This document shows positions 1 to 7,875 of a DNA stretch of 64,000 nt, piece by piece. The translations under genes were made by a program, and so were the position numbers. Within the stretch, counting starts at the first letter, position 1. Every line of letters begins with the position of its first letter. The stretch comes from Bog-473 sp963704355 (GTDB taxonomy: Bacteria > Actinomycetota > Acidimicrobiia > Acidimicrobiales > RAAP-2): NCBI GenBank assembly GCA_963704355.1, contig OY969891.1, forward strand, positions 2,914,001-2,978,000. Reading direction: 5' to 3'. The notes beneath the pieces are model-generated. The model saw nothing but the letters and a program-made list of their open reading frames with translations, had not been told where the DNA came from and made no database searches.

Positions 1-798
1 GCCGAGCTCGACGACCTCGTGCGCGCACTCCGGATGGACCATCACGATGCCATCGGGGTGCTCGGCCCGGAAGGCCTCGACGTGCTCGGGCCGGAAGCGC
101 TGGTGCACCGAGCAGTGCCCCTTCCACAAGAGCAGCGTGGACTCCTTGACCTCGCGGTCGGTCAGCCCGCCGAGGACCTGGCGCGGGTTCCACACGTGCA
201 TGTCGGCGGCGCCGTAGCCCAGCTGGAAGCCGGTGTTGCGGCCCAGGTGCTGGTCGGGGAAGAAGAGGACCCGCTCACCCCGCTCGAGGGCCCACGTCAG
301 GACGGCCCGGGCGTTGGACGATGTGCAGACCGCCCCGCCGTGCCGCCCCACGAACGCCTTGATGGCGGCGGCCGAGTTCATGTAGGTCACCGGGACCAGG
401 CGCGCGACGTCGATGACCCGGGCCAGCTCCTCCCAGGCCTCCTCGACCTGGTCGATGTCGGCCATGTCCGCCATGGAGCAGCCGGCATTCAGGTCGGGCA
501 GCACCACCCTCTGGTGGTCGCCCGTGAGGACGTCGGCGGATTCGGCCATGAAGTGGACGCCGCAAAAGACGATGAACTCCGCCTCGGCCTGGTCCGCCGC
601 GATCCGGGACAGCCCGAAGGAGTCGCCCCGGGCGTCGGCCCAGCGCATAACGTCGTCGCGCTGGTAGTGGTGGCCGAGCAGGAAGACCCGCGGCCCGAGC
701 GCAGCCTTGGCGTCGCCGATCATGGCGGCCAGCTCGTCGTCGGTCGCGGCGGTGTAGCGCTCCGGAAGGGGCGCTTGCAGCCTGAGCATTGTCGTCAT
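1..798 (-). CDS. nadA: Quinolinate synthase A, C-terminus outside the window
   Basis: This gene makes quinolinate from iminoaspartate and dihydroxyacetone phosphate in de novo NAD synthesis, using a [4Fe-4S] cluster. 266 residues are visible and the 3' end runs off the left edge. The three cluster cysteines of the family are visible at about residues 79 (FCGVHF), 158 (AVCTSSN) and 258 (HPECAH), as are GHHYQRDDV near residue 42 and GHCSVH near 228. The ATG at 798 follows an AAAGGGGG ribosome-binding site. It is divergent from uvrC across 158 bp. A long antisense frame on the plus strand here is a shadow. Confidence 0.96.
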   Translation of the reverse strand, partial: MTTMLRLQAPLPERYTAATDDELAAMIGDAKAALGPRVFLLGHHYQRDDVMRWADARGDSFGLSRIAADQAEAEFIVFCGVHFMAESADVLTGDHQRVVLPDLNAGCSMADMADIDQVEEAWEELARVIDVARLVPVTYMNSAAAIKAFVGRHGGAVCTSSNARAVLTWALERGERVLFFPDQHLGRNTGFQLGYGAADMHVWNPRQVLGGLTDREVKESTLLLWKGHCSVHQRFRPEHVEAFRAEHPDGIVMVHPECAHEVVELG

Positions 799-929
799 GC
801 CCCCTTTTGCGGGAGAGTGCATCGATCTGGCCGGCGGGGACAGCCTGGTCGCCCATCCGCGGGTGTGTCGGCCTCGATGCGAGGTTATGTGCCGGATACC
901 AGGCCGGCAGGGCCAGTGTACCGCCCGGT

Positions 930-952
930 CCCACTCGCTGCGCGAGAGTGGG
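930..952 (+). promoter_or_regulatory. Hairpin overlapping the uvrC ribosome-binding site
   Basis: An inverted repeat (CCCACTC and GAGTGGG, with inner CGC/GCG pairing) lies immediately upstream of the uvrC ATG at 957, and its right arm contains the only purine-rich ribosome-binding site. If it folds in the mRNA it would partly hide that site. The arms are directly visible; a regulatory role is inference. Confidence 0.35.
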
Positions 953-956
953 ATTG

Positions 957-2822
957 ATGCAGTACAGGCCGCCCACCGGCTCGATTCCCGACGCCCCCGG
1001 CGTCTACCAATTCCAAGACGCCGAGGGCCGGGTCCTCTACGTGGGCAAGGCGAAGTCCTTGCGCCACCGCCTGCCCAATTACTGGCAGGACTCGGCCAAG
1101 CTCATGCCCCGCACGGCGCAGATGGTGGCCCAGGCCGACCACGTCGAGTGGGTGGTGGTGGACACCGAGGTGGATGCCCTGATCCTCGAGCACTCGCTGA
1201 TCCAGTCGCACCTGCCCCGCTACAACGTGCGGCTCAAGGACGACAAGAGCTACCCGTGGCTGGCCATCACCCTGAACGAGGAGTGGCCGCGCCCGGCCGT
1301 CGTGCGGGGGCGCAAGCGCAAGGGCGTCCGCTACTTCGGGCCCTACGGGCACGCCTATGCCATCCGCCAGACCCTGGACCTCCTCATACGGAGCTTCCCG
1401 GTGCGCACGTGCTCGGACACCAAGTTCACGCGGCACCAGCGACTCGGCCGGCCCTGCCTGCTCTACGACATCGACCGCTGTTCGGGACCGTGTGTGGGCG
1501 CGGTGGACCACGAGGCGTACGACGGCTACCTGCGCGACCTCATGGGCTTCCTCTCCGGCGACACCGAGCCGGTGCTGGCGCGCCTGGAGGCCGAGATGCA
1601 CGCGGCGTCCGACGACTTGCAGTTCGAGCGCGCCGCCCGGCTGCGCGACCGCATCACGGCGGTGCACAAGGCGGCCGACACCCAACAGATGGTCTCGGAC
1701 CGATCGGAGGACTTCGACGTGGTCGGCCTGGCGGAGGACCCGCTCGAGGCGTCGGTGCAGATCTTCGTGGTGCGGCGCGGCCGCGTCGTCGGCCACCGGG
1801 GCTTCGTGGCCGAGAAGGTGGAGGACCTGTCGGGCCCAGAGTTCATGGAGACGATCGTTTCGCAGGTCTATGGCGCCGAGGGGGCCGAGGTGCCGCGGCG
1901 GGTCCTGGTGCCCGAGGAGCCAACCGATCGCGAGCTGCTGCAGAGCTGGCTGCGGGCCGTGCGCGGCGGGCCGGTGGACATCGCGGTGCCCCAGCGCGGG
2001 GCCAAGCGCGCGCTGCAGGAGACAGTGACCCGGTCGGCCAGTGAGGACCTGGCGCGGCACCGCTTGCGCCGGGCGTCGGACCACAACGCGCGGTCGAAGG
2101 CGTTGACCGAGCTGCAGAGCGCACTGGAGCTGCGCGAGGCGCCCCTGCGGATCGAGTGTTACGACATGAGCCACCTGCAGGGCACCGATTACGTCGGCTC
2201 CATGGTGGTGGTCGAGGACGGGCTGCCCAAGCGCTCCGATTACCGCCGCTTCAAGGTCAAGACCGTGCACGGCAACGACGACTACGCCGCCATGGAGGAG
2301 GTGCTGACGCGCCGGTTGACCGCGCTGAAGGTGGCGGCCGAGGTGCCGACGGGTGAGCGCCCGAAGCGTTTCGCCTACCGGCCCAACCTGTTGCTGGTGG
2401 ACGGGGGCAAGGGACAGCTCGGCGTGGCCGAGCGCGTCGTGCGCGAGCTCGGGCTCCAAGACGAGATCGAACTGGCCGCGCTGGCCAAGCAATTCGAGGA
2501 GGTGTACCGGCCCGGCTCGCCCGACCCGGTGCGCCTGCGCCGGGGTTCCGACGCGCTCTATCTCCTGCAGCGGGTGCGCGACGAGGCCCACCGCTTCGCC
2601 ATCACCTTCCACCGGGAACGGCGGGGCAAGCGGATGACCAAGAGCGTCCTGGACGACATCCCGGGCCTGGGCCCGGCCCGCCGGGCGCGCTTGGTCAAGG
2701 AGTTCGGGGGGGTCAACGCCGTGCGGGGGGCGTCATTGGAGGAGCTGCTGGCGCCGTCGTGGCTGCCTGACAGCGTGGGTCTCGCAGTGTACGAGGGCGT
2801 GCGCAAGGCTGGGGGACGATGA
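957..2822 (+). CDS. uvrC: Excinuclease ABC subunit C
   Basis: UvrC makes the dual incisions of nucleotide excision repair with UvrAB. The 621-residue product has the full domain order. A GIY-YIG endonuclease is at the N-terminus (PGVYQF, VLYVGKAKSLRHRL), a UVR motif lies near residues 195-230 (LQFERAARLRDRI), an RNase H-like endonuclease begins near 399 (ECYDMSHLQGTDYVGSMVV), and a helix-hairpin-helix is near 568-600 (IPGLGPARRARLVKEFGG). The ATG at 957 starts just ahead of the GIY-YIG domain; the frame is open further upstream, but that part is not UvrC-like. rapZ follows after 13 bp. Confidence 0.97.
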   Translation: MQYRPPTGSIPDAPGVYQFQDAEGRVLYVGKAKSLRHRLPNYWQDSAKLMPRTAQMVAQADHVEWVVVDTEVDALILEHSLIQSHLPRYNVRLKDDKSYPWLAITLNEEWPRPAVVRGRKRKGVRYFGPYGHAYAIRQTLDLLIRSFPVRTCSDTKFTRHQRLGRPCLLYDIDRCSGPCVGAVDHEAYDGYLRDLMGFLSGDTEPVLARLEAEMHAASDDLQFERAARLRDRITAVHKAADTQQMVSDRSEDFDVVGLAEDPLEASVQIFVVRRGRVVGHRGFVAEKVEDLSGPEFMETIVSQVYGAEGAEVPRRVLVPEEPTDRELLQSWLRAVRGGPVDIAVPQRGAKRALQETVTRSASEDLARHRLRRASDHNARSKALTELQSALELREAPLRIECYDMSHLQGTDYVGSMVVVEDGLPKRSDYRRFKVKTVHGNDDYAAMEEVLTRRLTALKVAAEVPTGERPKRFAYRPNLLLVDGGKGQLGVAERVVRELGLQDEIELAALAKQFEEVYRPGSPDPVRLRRGSDALYLLQRVRDEAHRFAITFHRERRGKRMTKSVLDDIPGLGPARRARLVKEFGGVNAVRGASLEELLAPSWLPDSVGLAVYEGVRKAGGR

Positions 2823-2835
2823 GAGCGGGAGCGCG

Positions 2836-3699
2836 ATGAGCGAGTTCGCGGTGGTGACCGGGATGTCGGGGGCGGGGCGCTCGACCGCGGCCGCCGCGCT
2901 CGAGGACGTCGGCTGGTTCGTCATCGACAACCTGCCGGCCGGGCTCATCATGAAAATGGTCGAGATGGTGGACCGGCCCGGCTCAGGGATCGAGCGGGTC
3001 GCCCTGGTCATCGGGCGTGGCGGCAGCGACACCGGCCCGGAGTACTTCGACGACCTGGCCACCGTGCTCGACGAGCTGCGCGCCACGCGCAAACGGGTTC
3101 GGGTCGTGTTCCTCGACGCGCCCGACGACGTGCTCGTGCGGCGCTACGAGGGCACGCGGCGGCGCCATCCGATGCCCGCCCGAGGCGTGGAGGCCGCCAT
3201 CGCCCGCGAGCGCAAGCTCCTCGGACCGGTGCGCGAGCGGGCCGACCTTCTCGTGGACACGACGGAGCTGAACTCCAACCAGCTGCGGGCGCGCATCCTC
3301 GAGGCTTTCGGGTCCGAGGACGCCCCGCAGATGCAGACCTCGGTCATCTCGTTCGGCTACAAGCACGGAATCCCGCTCGATGTCGACATCGTCTTCGATT
3401 GCCGCTTCCTGCCCAACCCGTTTTGGTTGGAGGAGCTGCGCCCCTACAGCGGGCTCGACGAGCCGGTGCGCACCTGGGTGCTCGGGCAGCCCGAGGCCGA
3501 GGCCTTCTTGGAGAAGCTCGACGACCTGCTGACGAGCATCCTCCCCGCGTTCGTGCGCGAGGGGAAGTCGTACCTCACCATCGCGATGGGCTGCACGGGT
3601 GGGCGGCACCGCTCGGTGGCGCTGGCCGAGGCGCTGGCGGTGCGGCTGGGCGGGGACGCGCGGTCGGTGTCGGTCTTCCACCGGGACGTGGACAGGTGA
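2836..3699 (+). CDS. rapZ: RapZ/YvcJ-type nucleotide-binding protein
   Basis: This is a P-loop ATP/GTP-binding protein. The enterobacterial homologue is an RNase adapter for small RNAs controlling amino-sugar synthesis; the actinobacterial role is less clear. It has 287 residues, the usual length. The Walker A motif GMSGAGRST is at residues 9-17, followed by VIDNLPAGL. The C-terminal domain has the family sequences FGYKHGIPLDVDIVFDCRFLPNP and IAMGCTGGRHRSV. The position between uvrC and yvcK is the standard actinobacterial arrangement, and its stop overlaps the yvcK start. Confidence 0.94.
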   Translation: MSEFAVVTGMSGAGRSTAAAALEDVGWFVIDNLPAGLIMKMVEMVDRPGSGIERVALVIGRGGSDTGPEYFDDLATVLDELRATRKRVRVVFLDAPDDVLVRRYEGTRRRHPMPARGVEAAIARERKLLGPVRERADLLVDTTELNSNQLRARILEAFGSEDAPQMQTSVISFGYKHGIPLDVDIVFDCRFLPNPFWLEELRPYSGLDEPVRTWVLGQPEAEAFLEKLDDLLTSILPAFVREGKSYLTIAMGCTGGRHRSVALAEALAVRLGGDARSVSVFHRDVDR

Positions 3700-4568
3700 G
3701 CCGGGCGCGGCCCTCGGTCGTGGCCGTCGGCGGCGGGCACGGCACCGCCGTCACGCTCAGGGCGGCGCGGCGGTACGCGGGGACGCTCACCGGCGTGGTC
3801 TCCGTGGCCGACGACGGGGGGAGCAGCGGGCGCCTGCGCGAGCTGTTCAACGTCGTGGCGCTGGGCGACATCCGCAAGTGCCTGGTGGCGCTGGCCGACG
3901 AGGACTCCGCCCTCGCCGTCGCGTTCGAGCGGCGCTTCGACGAGGGCGAGCTGGCCGGCCACGCGCTGGGCAACCTGATCCTGACCGGGCTGATCGAGGC
4001 CACGGGCGACCTCGTGCTCGGCGTGCGCGAGGCGGCCCAGCTCCTCGGCGCGCACGGAGACGTGCTCCCGGCCACCACGGAGCCCGTCGTGCTCAAGGCC
4101 GAGTCGGGCCAGGGCACGGTGGCCGGGCAGGTCGCTGTCATGGGAACGGGGGACATCCGCGCCGTCTCGCTGGTCCCGGAGGACGCGGTGGCACCGCCGC
4201 TGGCGCTCGAACGCATCGCCGAGGCCGATCAGATCGTGATCGGGCCGGGGTCGTTGTTCACCAGCGTGTTGGCCGCCGTGGCGGTGAAAGGCATCGCCGA
4301 GGCGGTGGCCGCCGCCAAGGCGACGGTCGTCTACGTCTGCAACCTGCGCCCCCAGATCCCCGAGACCGAGGGTTTCGACGTGGCGGCGCATCTTGCGGCC
4401 CTGGCCAGGCACGATGTCGCAGTTGACACAGTGGTGTGTGACACGATCCTAGGAATGGCGATCGGCACGACGGATGTCCCCATCCTGGACGTTCCCCTCA
4501 CGGGCACGAACCGGCTGGTCCACAGTCCCGCCAAACTGGCGCAAGCGCTGGCCGGTCTGCTGGCATAG
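3696..4568 (+). CDS. yvcK: YvcK/CofD-like gluconeogenesis factor
   Basis: YvcK proteins bind UDP-sugars and are needed for growth on gluconeogenic carbon and for correct peptidoglycan synthesis in several Gram-positive bacteria. The 290-residue protein shows the family motifs GGGHGTAVTLR near the N-terminus, then VADDGGSSGRLR, GDIRKCL, HALGNL and IGPGSLFTSVL. It starts at a GTG that overlaps the rapZ stop as GTGA, indicating translational coupling. It is slightly short for the family. whiA, which usually follows, is absent; gap comes next after 25 bp. Confidence 0.93.
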   Translation: MSRARPSVVAVGGGHGTAVTLRAARRYAGTLTGVVSVADDGGSSGRLRELFNVVALGDIRKCLVALADEDSALAVAFERRFDEGELAGHALGNLILTGLIEATGDLVLGVREAAQLLGAHGDVLPATTEPVVLKAESGQGTVAGQVAVMGTGDIRAVSLVPEDAVAPPLALERIAEADQIVIGPGSLFTSVLAAVAVKGIAEAVAAAKATVVYVCNLRPQIPETEGFDVAAHLAALARHDVAVDTVVCDTILGMAIGTTDVPILDVPLTGTNRLVHSPAKLAQALAGLLA

Positions 4569-4593
4569 GCGGGCGGGGGAGAGAGAGGGAGAC

Positions 4594-5610
4594 ATGACGG
4601 TGCGGGTCGGGATCAACGGCTTCGGCCGCATCGGGCGCAACTTCTTGCGCGCGGTGCTGGACACCGGGGCCGACGTCGAGGTCGTCGGGGTGAACGACCT
4701 GACGTCGCCCGAGACGCTGGCGCACCTGTTGCGCTACGACTCCACGCAGGGGCGGCTGCCCGTGCCGGTCGACGTCGAGGGCAGCGACCTGCTGGTCGGC
4801 GACCGGCACATCCGGGTGATGGCCGAGCGCGAGCCCGAGCAGCTGCCGTGGGCCCAGCTCGGCGCCGGTGTCGTGATCGAGTCCACCGGGCGCTTCACCA
4901 GCCGAGCCGACGCGGCGGGGCACCTGGGCGAGACCGTCAAGCGGGTCATCATCTCGGCCCCGTCCAAGGACGCCGACGCCACCTTCGTCATCGGGGTGAA
5001 CGACGGGGATTACGACCCCGAGACGGACATCGTCGTCTCCAACGCCTCGTGCACCACCAACTGCTTCGTGCCGATGGTCAAGGTGATCGACGACGCCTTC
5101 GACATCGTGAGCGGGCTCATGACGACCGTGCACGCCTACACGAACGACCAGAACCTGCTCGACCTGACCCACACGGACCTGCGCCGGGCGCGGGCGGGCG
5201 CCGCCAACATCGTGCCCAGCACCACCGGCGCGGCGCGCGCCACCGGTCTGGTCATGCCGTCCATGAAGGGGCGCCTCGACGGCATGTCGCTGCGGGTGCC
5301 GCTGCCGGTCGGGTCGATCACCGACTTCACCTCCGTGGTGAAAGGCAACCCGTCGGTGGCCGAGGTCAATGCCGTCTTCGCCGAGGCGGCTGCCAAGCCG
5401 CCGCTCGACCGGGTGATGGACTACACCGAGGACCCGATCGTCTCGAGCGACATCGTGGGGTCGCCCGCCTCGTGCACCTTCGACGCCGGGCTGACGATGG
5501 TCATGCCGATCACCGACGAGCTGTCGTTGGTGAAGGCGAACGGCTGGTACGACAACGAGTGGGGGTATTCCAACCGCCTGGTCGACCTGGCCGTCCTGGT
5601 CGGCGGCTGA
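4594..5610 (+). CDS. gap: Glyceraldehyde-3-phosphate dehydrogenase, type I
   Basis: This glycolytic enzyme converts glyceraldehyde 3-phosphate to 1,3-bisphosphoglycerate with NAD+. The 338-residue protein has the Rossmann motif NGFGRIGRN, the catalytic cysteine in SNASCTTN (about residue 153), the IVPSTTGAARA loop, and the C-terminal WYDNEWGYSNRLVDL. The start ATG follows a GGGGGAGAGAGAGGGAG ribosome-binding region. It is followed after 8 bp by pgk and then tpiA, giving a contiguous lower-glycolysis operon. Confidence 0.97.
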   Translation: MTVRVGINGFGRIGRNFLRAVLDTGADVEVVGVNDLTSPETLAHLLRYDSTQGRLPVPVDVEGSDLLVGDRHIRVMAEREPEQLPWAQLGAGVVIESTGRFTSRADAAGHLGETVKRVIISAPSKDADATFVIGVNDGDYDPETDIVVSNASCTTNCFVPMVKVIDDAFDIVSGLMTTVHAYTNDQNLLDLTHTDLRRARAGAANIVPSTTGAARATGLVMPSMKGRLDGMSLRVPLPVGSITDFTSVVKGNPSVAEVNAVFAEAAAKPPLDRVMDYTEDPIVSSDIVGSPASCTFDAGLTMVMPITDELSLVKANGWYDNEWGYSNRLVDLAVLVGG

Positions 5611-5618
5611 GCCTCTCC

Positions 5619-6800
5619 ATGGCCCCCGACCCGCTGCGTGGCATCCCGCTCCTGGGCGACCTGCCCACCCTCGAGGGCAAGCGGGTGCTGGTACGGGTCG
5701 ACTTCAACGTCCCGCTGCACATCGGGGTGCGCGGCCGCGCCACCGTGGCCGACGACTTCCGCATCACGGCGGCCCTGCCTACGCTGCGCCGTCTGCTCGA
5801 CGAGGGGGCGGAGGTGACAGCGGCGTCGCATCTCGGCCGGCCCGCCGGCGCGCCGGACCCGCGCTGGCAGATGGACCCCGTGCGCGAGCGCCTCGAGACC
5901 CTGTGCCCGGGCGTGGCGTTGACCGAGAACCTCCGCTTCGACCCCGGTGAGAAGGCGAACGACCCGGCGTTCGTGCAACAACTGATCGCGGGCTACGACG
6001 CCTACGTCGACGAGGCCTTCGGCGCCGCCCACCGCAACCACGCCTCGATCGTCGGCCCGCCCCACTTCCTGCCCAGCGCGGCCGGCCTCCGCTTCGCCAA
6101 GGAGGTCGAGGTGCTGGGCGGGATCCTCTGGGCCCCCGTGCGGCCCTTCGTGGCCGTCGTGGGCGGCGCCAAGGTGGCCGACAAGCTCGAGGTGCTCAAG
6201 GTGCTGGCCACCAAGGTCGACACGCTCATCGTCGGCGGCGGCATGGCCTTCACGTTCCTGGCCGCGCAGGGCCACCGCATCGGCAACTCGCTGTGCGACG
6301 AGACGCACCTGGAGGCCTGCCGGGAACTGCTGGAGTCGGGCGTGCGCATCTTGCTGCCGAGCGACACCCGCGCCCTCGAGCCCGGCGGCACGTTCGGCCC
6401 GCCCTCGGAGGGTGTCGGGCCGCGGGGGAGCGTCAAGGTGATTGAGGGTGACCTGCCCGACGGCTGGACGGGCCTCGACATCGGGCCGGACACGGCGGCG
6501 GCGTTCGCGGCCGCGATCGCGGACGCGGGCACGGTGCTGTGGAACGGGCCGCTCGGCGCTTTCGAGGACCGCCGCTTCTCCCAGGGGACGCGGGTGGTTG
6601 CCCAGGCCGTGGCCGACTCTCCCGGCTTCTCGGTGGTGGGCGGGGGCGACAGCGCCAGCGCGCTGGAGGAGCTCGGCCTCTGCGACAAGGTCGGGTACCT
6701 GTCGACCGGCGGCGGCGCGTCGCTGTCGTTCATTGAGTCGGAGGGTCACCTTCCGGGCATCGACGCGCTGCGCCAGGCTCCCAACGCACCGCGGGGGTGA
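5619..6800 (+). CDS. pgk: Phosphoglycerate kinase
   Basis: The enzyme transfers phosphate from 1,3-bisphosphoglycerate to ADP. The 393-residue sequence contains all the classical blocks: VRVDFNVPL, SHLGRP, ENLRFDPGEKAND, DEAFGAAHRNHAS, GGAKVADKLEVL, LWNGPLGAFE and the nucleotide-binding GGGDSA...STGGGASL. The ATG at 5619 lies 8 bp after the gap stop. Its TGA overlaps the GTG start of tpiA as GTGA. Confidence 0.97.
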   Translation: MAPDPLRGIPLLGDLPTLEGKRVLVRVDFNVPLHIGVRGRATVADDFRITAALPTLRRLLDEGAEVTAASHLGRPAGAPDPRWQMDPVRERLETLCPGVALTENLRFDPGEKANDPAFVQQLIAGYDAYVDEAFGAAHRNHASIVGPPHFLPSAAGLRFAKEVEVLGGILWAPVRPFVAVVGGAKVADKLEVLKVLATKVDTLIVGGGMAFTFLAAQGHRIGNSLCDETHLEACRELLESGVRILLPSDTRALEPGGTFGPPSEGVGPRGSVKVIEGDLPDGWTGLDIGPDTAAAFAAAIADAGTVLWNGPLGAFEDRRFSQGTRVVAQAVADSPGFSVVGGGDSASALEELGLCDKVGYLSTGGGASLSFIESEGHLPGIDALRQAPNAPRG

Positions 6801-7585
6801 CGCGGCGCCGCCCGCTCGTGAGCGGGAACTGGAAGATGCACCACGACCACATCGAGGCGCTGCATACCGTGCGCGACCTCGGCCTGCGGTTGAAGCCGGA
6901 CGACGTTGCCCGCGTCGACGTGTCGGTACACCCGCCATTCACAGACCTGCGCACGGTGCAGACCCTGGTCGAGAAGGAGCACATCCCCGTCGCCCTCGGA
7001 GCGCAGCACTGCTCCGACCAGGATGCGGGGGCCCTGACGGGCGAGATCAGCCCGCGCTTCCTGGCCCGGCTGAGCACGACGTACGTGATCGTCGGGCACT
7101 CCGAGCGGCGCACGCTCTTCGGCATGGACGACGCCACGGTGGCAGCCACGCTGCGGGCGGTCCTGCGCCACGAGATGACGCCCATCCTCTGCGTCGGGGA
7201 GACCGAGGACCAGCGCGCCGCGGGCCGGACCGAGGCGGTGCTGGAGGAACAGGTGCTGGCCGCCCTGAGCGGCCTCGCGCCTGAGGTGGTGGGCGGGCTG
7301 GTGGTGGCCTACGAGCCGATCTGGGCCATCGGGACGGGCCAGGCGGCCACGACCGTCGACGCCGAGGATGCCTGCGTGTTCATCCGCTCCCTGGTGGCCA
7401 AGGTTGGCGGGGAAGAGGCAGCGGGCGGCGTACGGATCCAGTACGGCGGGTCCGTGAACGGGGAGAACGCGGCCGACCTGATGGCCGAGCCCGACGTGGA
7501 CGGGATGCTGGTGGGCGGGGCGAGCCTGGAGGCGGGCTCCTTCACCGACGTCATCCGGGCCACCTCCGGCTGCTACCGTTCCTAG
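6797..7585 (+). CDS. tpiA: Triose-phosphate isomerase
   Basis: The enzyme interconverts dihydroxyacetone phosphate and glyceraldehyde 3-phosphate. Visible motifs are SGNWKMH, GAQHCSDQDAGALTGEIS, IVGHSERR with the catalytic histidine near residue 100, AYEPIWAIGTG with the catalytic glutamate near 172, and the phosphate-binding YGGSVNGEN and GMLVGGASL. It has 262 residues, the usual length. The GTG start overlaps the pgk stop. Confidence 0.97.
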   Translation: MTRRRPLVSGNWKMHHDHIEALHTVRDLGLRLKPDDVARVDVSVHPPFTDLRTVQTLVEKEHIPVALGAQHCSDQDAGALTGEISPRFLARLSTTYVIVGHSERRTLFGMDDATVAATLRAVLRHEMTPILCVGETEDQRAAGRTEAVLEEQVLAALSGLAPEVVGGLVVAYEPIWAIGTGQAATTVDAEDACVFIRSLVAKVGGEEAAGGVRIQYGGSVNGENAADLMAEPDVDGMLVGGASLEAGSFTDVIRATSGCYRS

Positions 7586-7626
7586 CCCGAGCAAGCGAAT
7601 CCGCCGCGGAGCTGGAGGTTTCTTCG

Positions 7627-7875
7627 TTGTTGGCGACCCTGTCCGCCGTGACCTGGATCTACATCGTGATCGAAGTGCTCAGCGCGCTCGGGCTGATCTT
7701 CCTGATCCTGATGCACAGCGGCAAGGGCGGCGGCCTTTCGGACATGTTCGGCGGCAGCGTGGGGGCGGCCGCGCAGGGGTCGACGGTCGTGGAGCGGAAC
7801 CTCGACCGCATCACGGTGACCGTGGCGATCATCTTCGCCCTTTGCACGATCACCCTGGATCTCCGGTTGCAGTGA
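7627..7875 (+). CDS. secG: Preprotein translocase subunit SecG
   Basis: SecG is the small accessory subunit of the SecYEG channel. The 82-residue product has two hydrophobic segments (residues about 7-28 and 57-75) flanking the characteristic glycine-rich cytoplasmic loop HSGKGGGLSDMFGGS. The start is a TTG preceded by GGAGCTGGAGG. The position after tpiA is the usual actinobacterial one. Its TGA overlaps the GTG of the following lipoprotein gene. Confidence 0.93.
   Translation: MLATLSAVTWIYIVIEVLSALGLIFLILMHSGKGGGLSDMFGGSVGAAAQGSTVVERNLDRITVTVAIIFALCTITLDLRLQ

Noticed and set aside
885..2612. 575-codon open frame antisense to uvrC
   Set aside because: Composition (runs of His, Gln, Gly, Arg) and full overlap with uvrC show it is a high-GC shadow frame.
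5421..6938. 505-codon open frame antisense to gap, pgk and tpiA
   Set aside because: It spans three genes with clear family motifs on the other strand and has no recognisable domain of its own.
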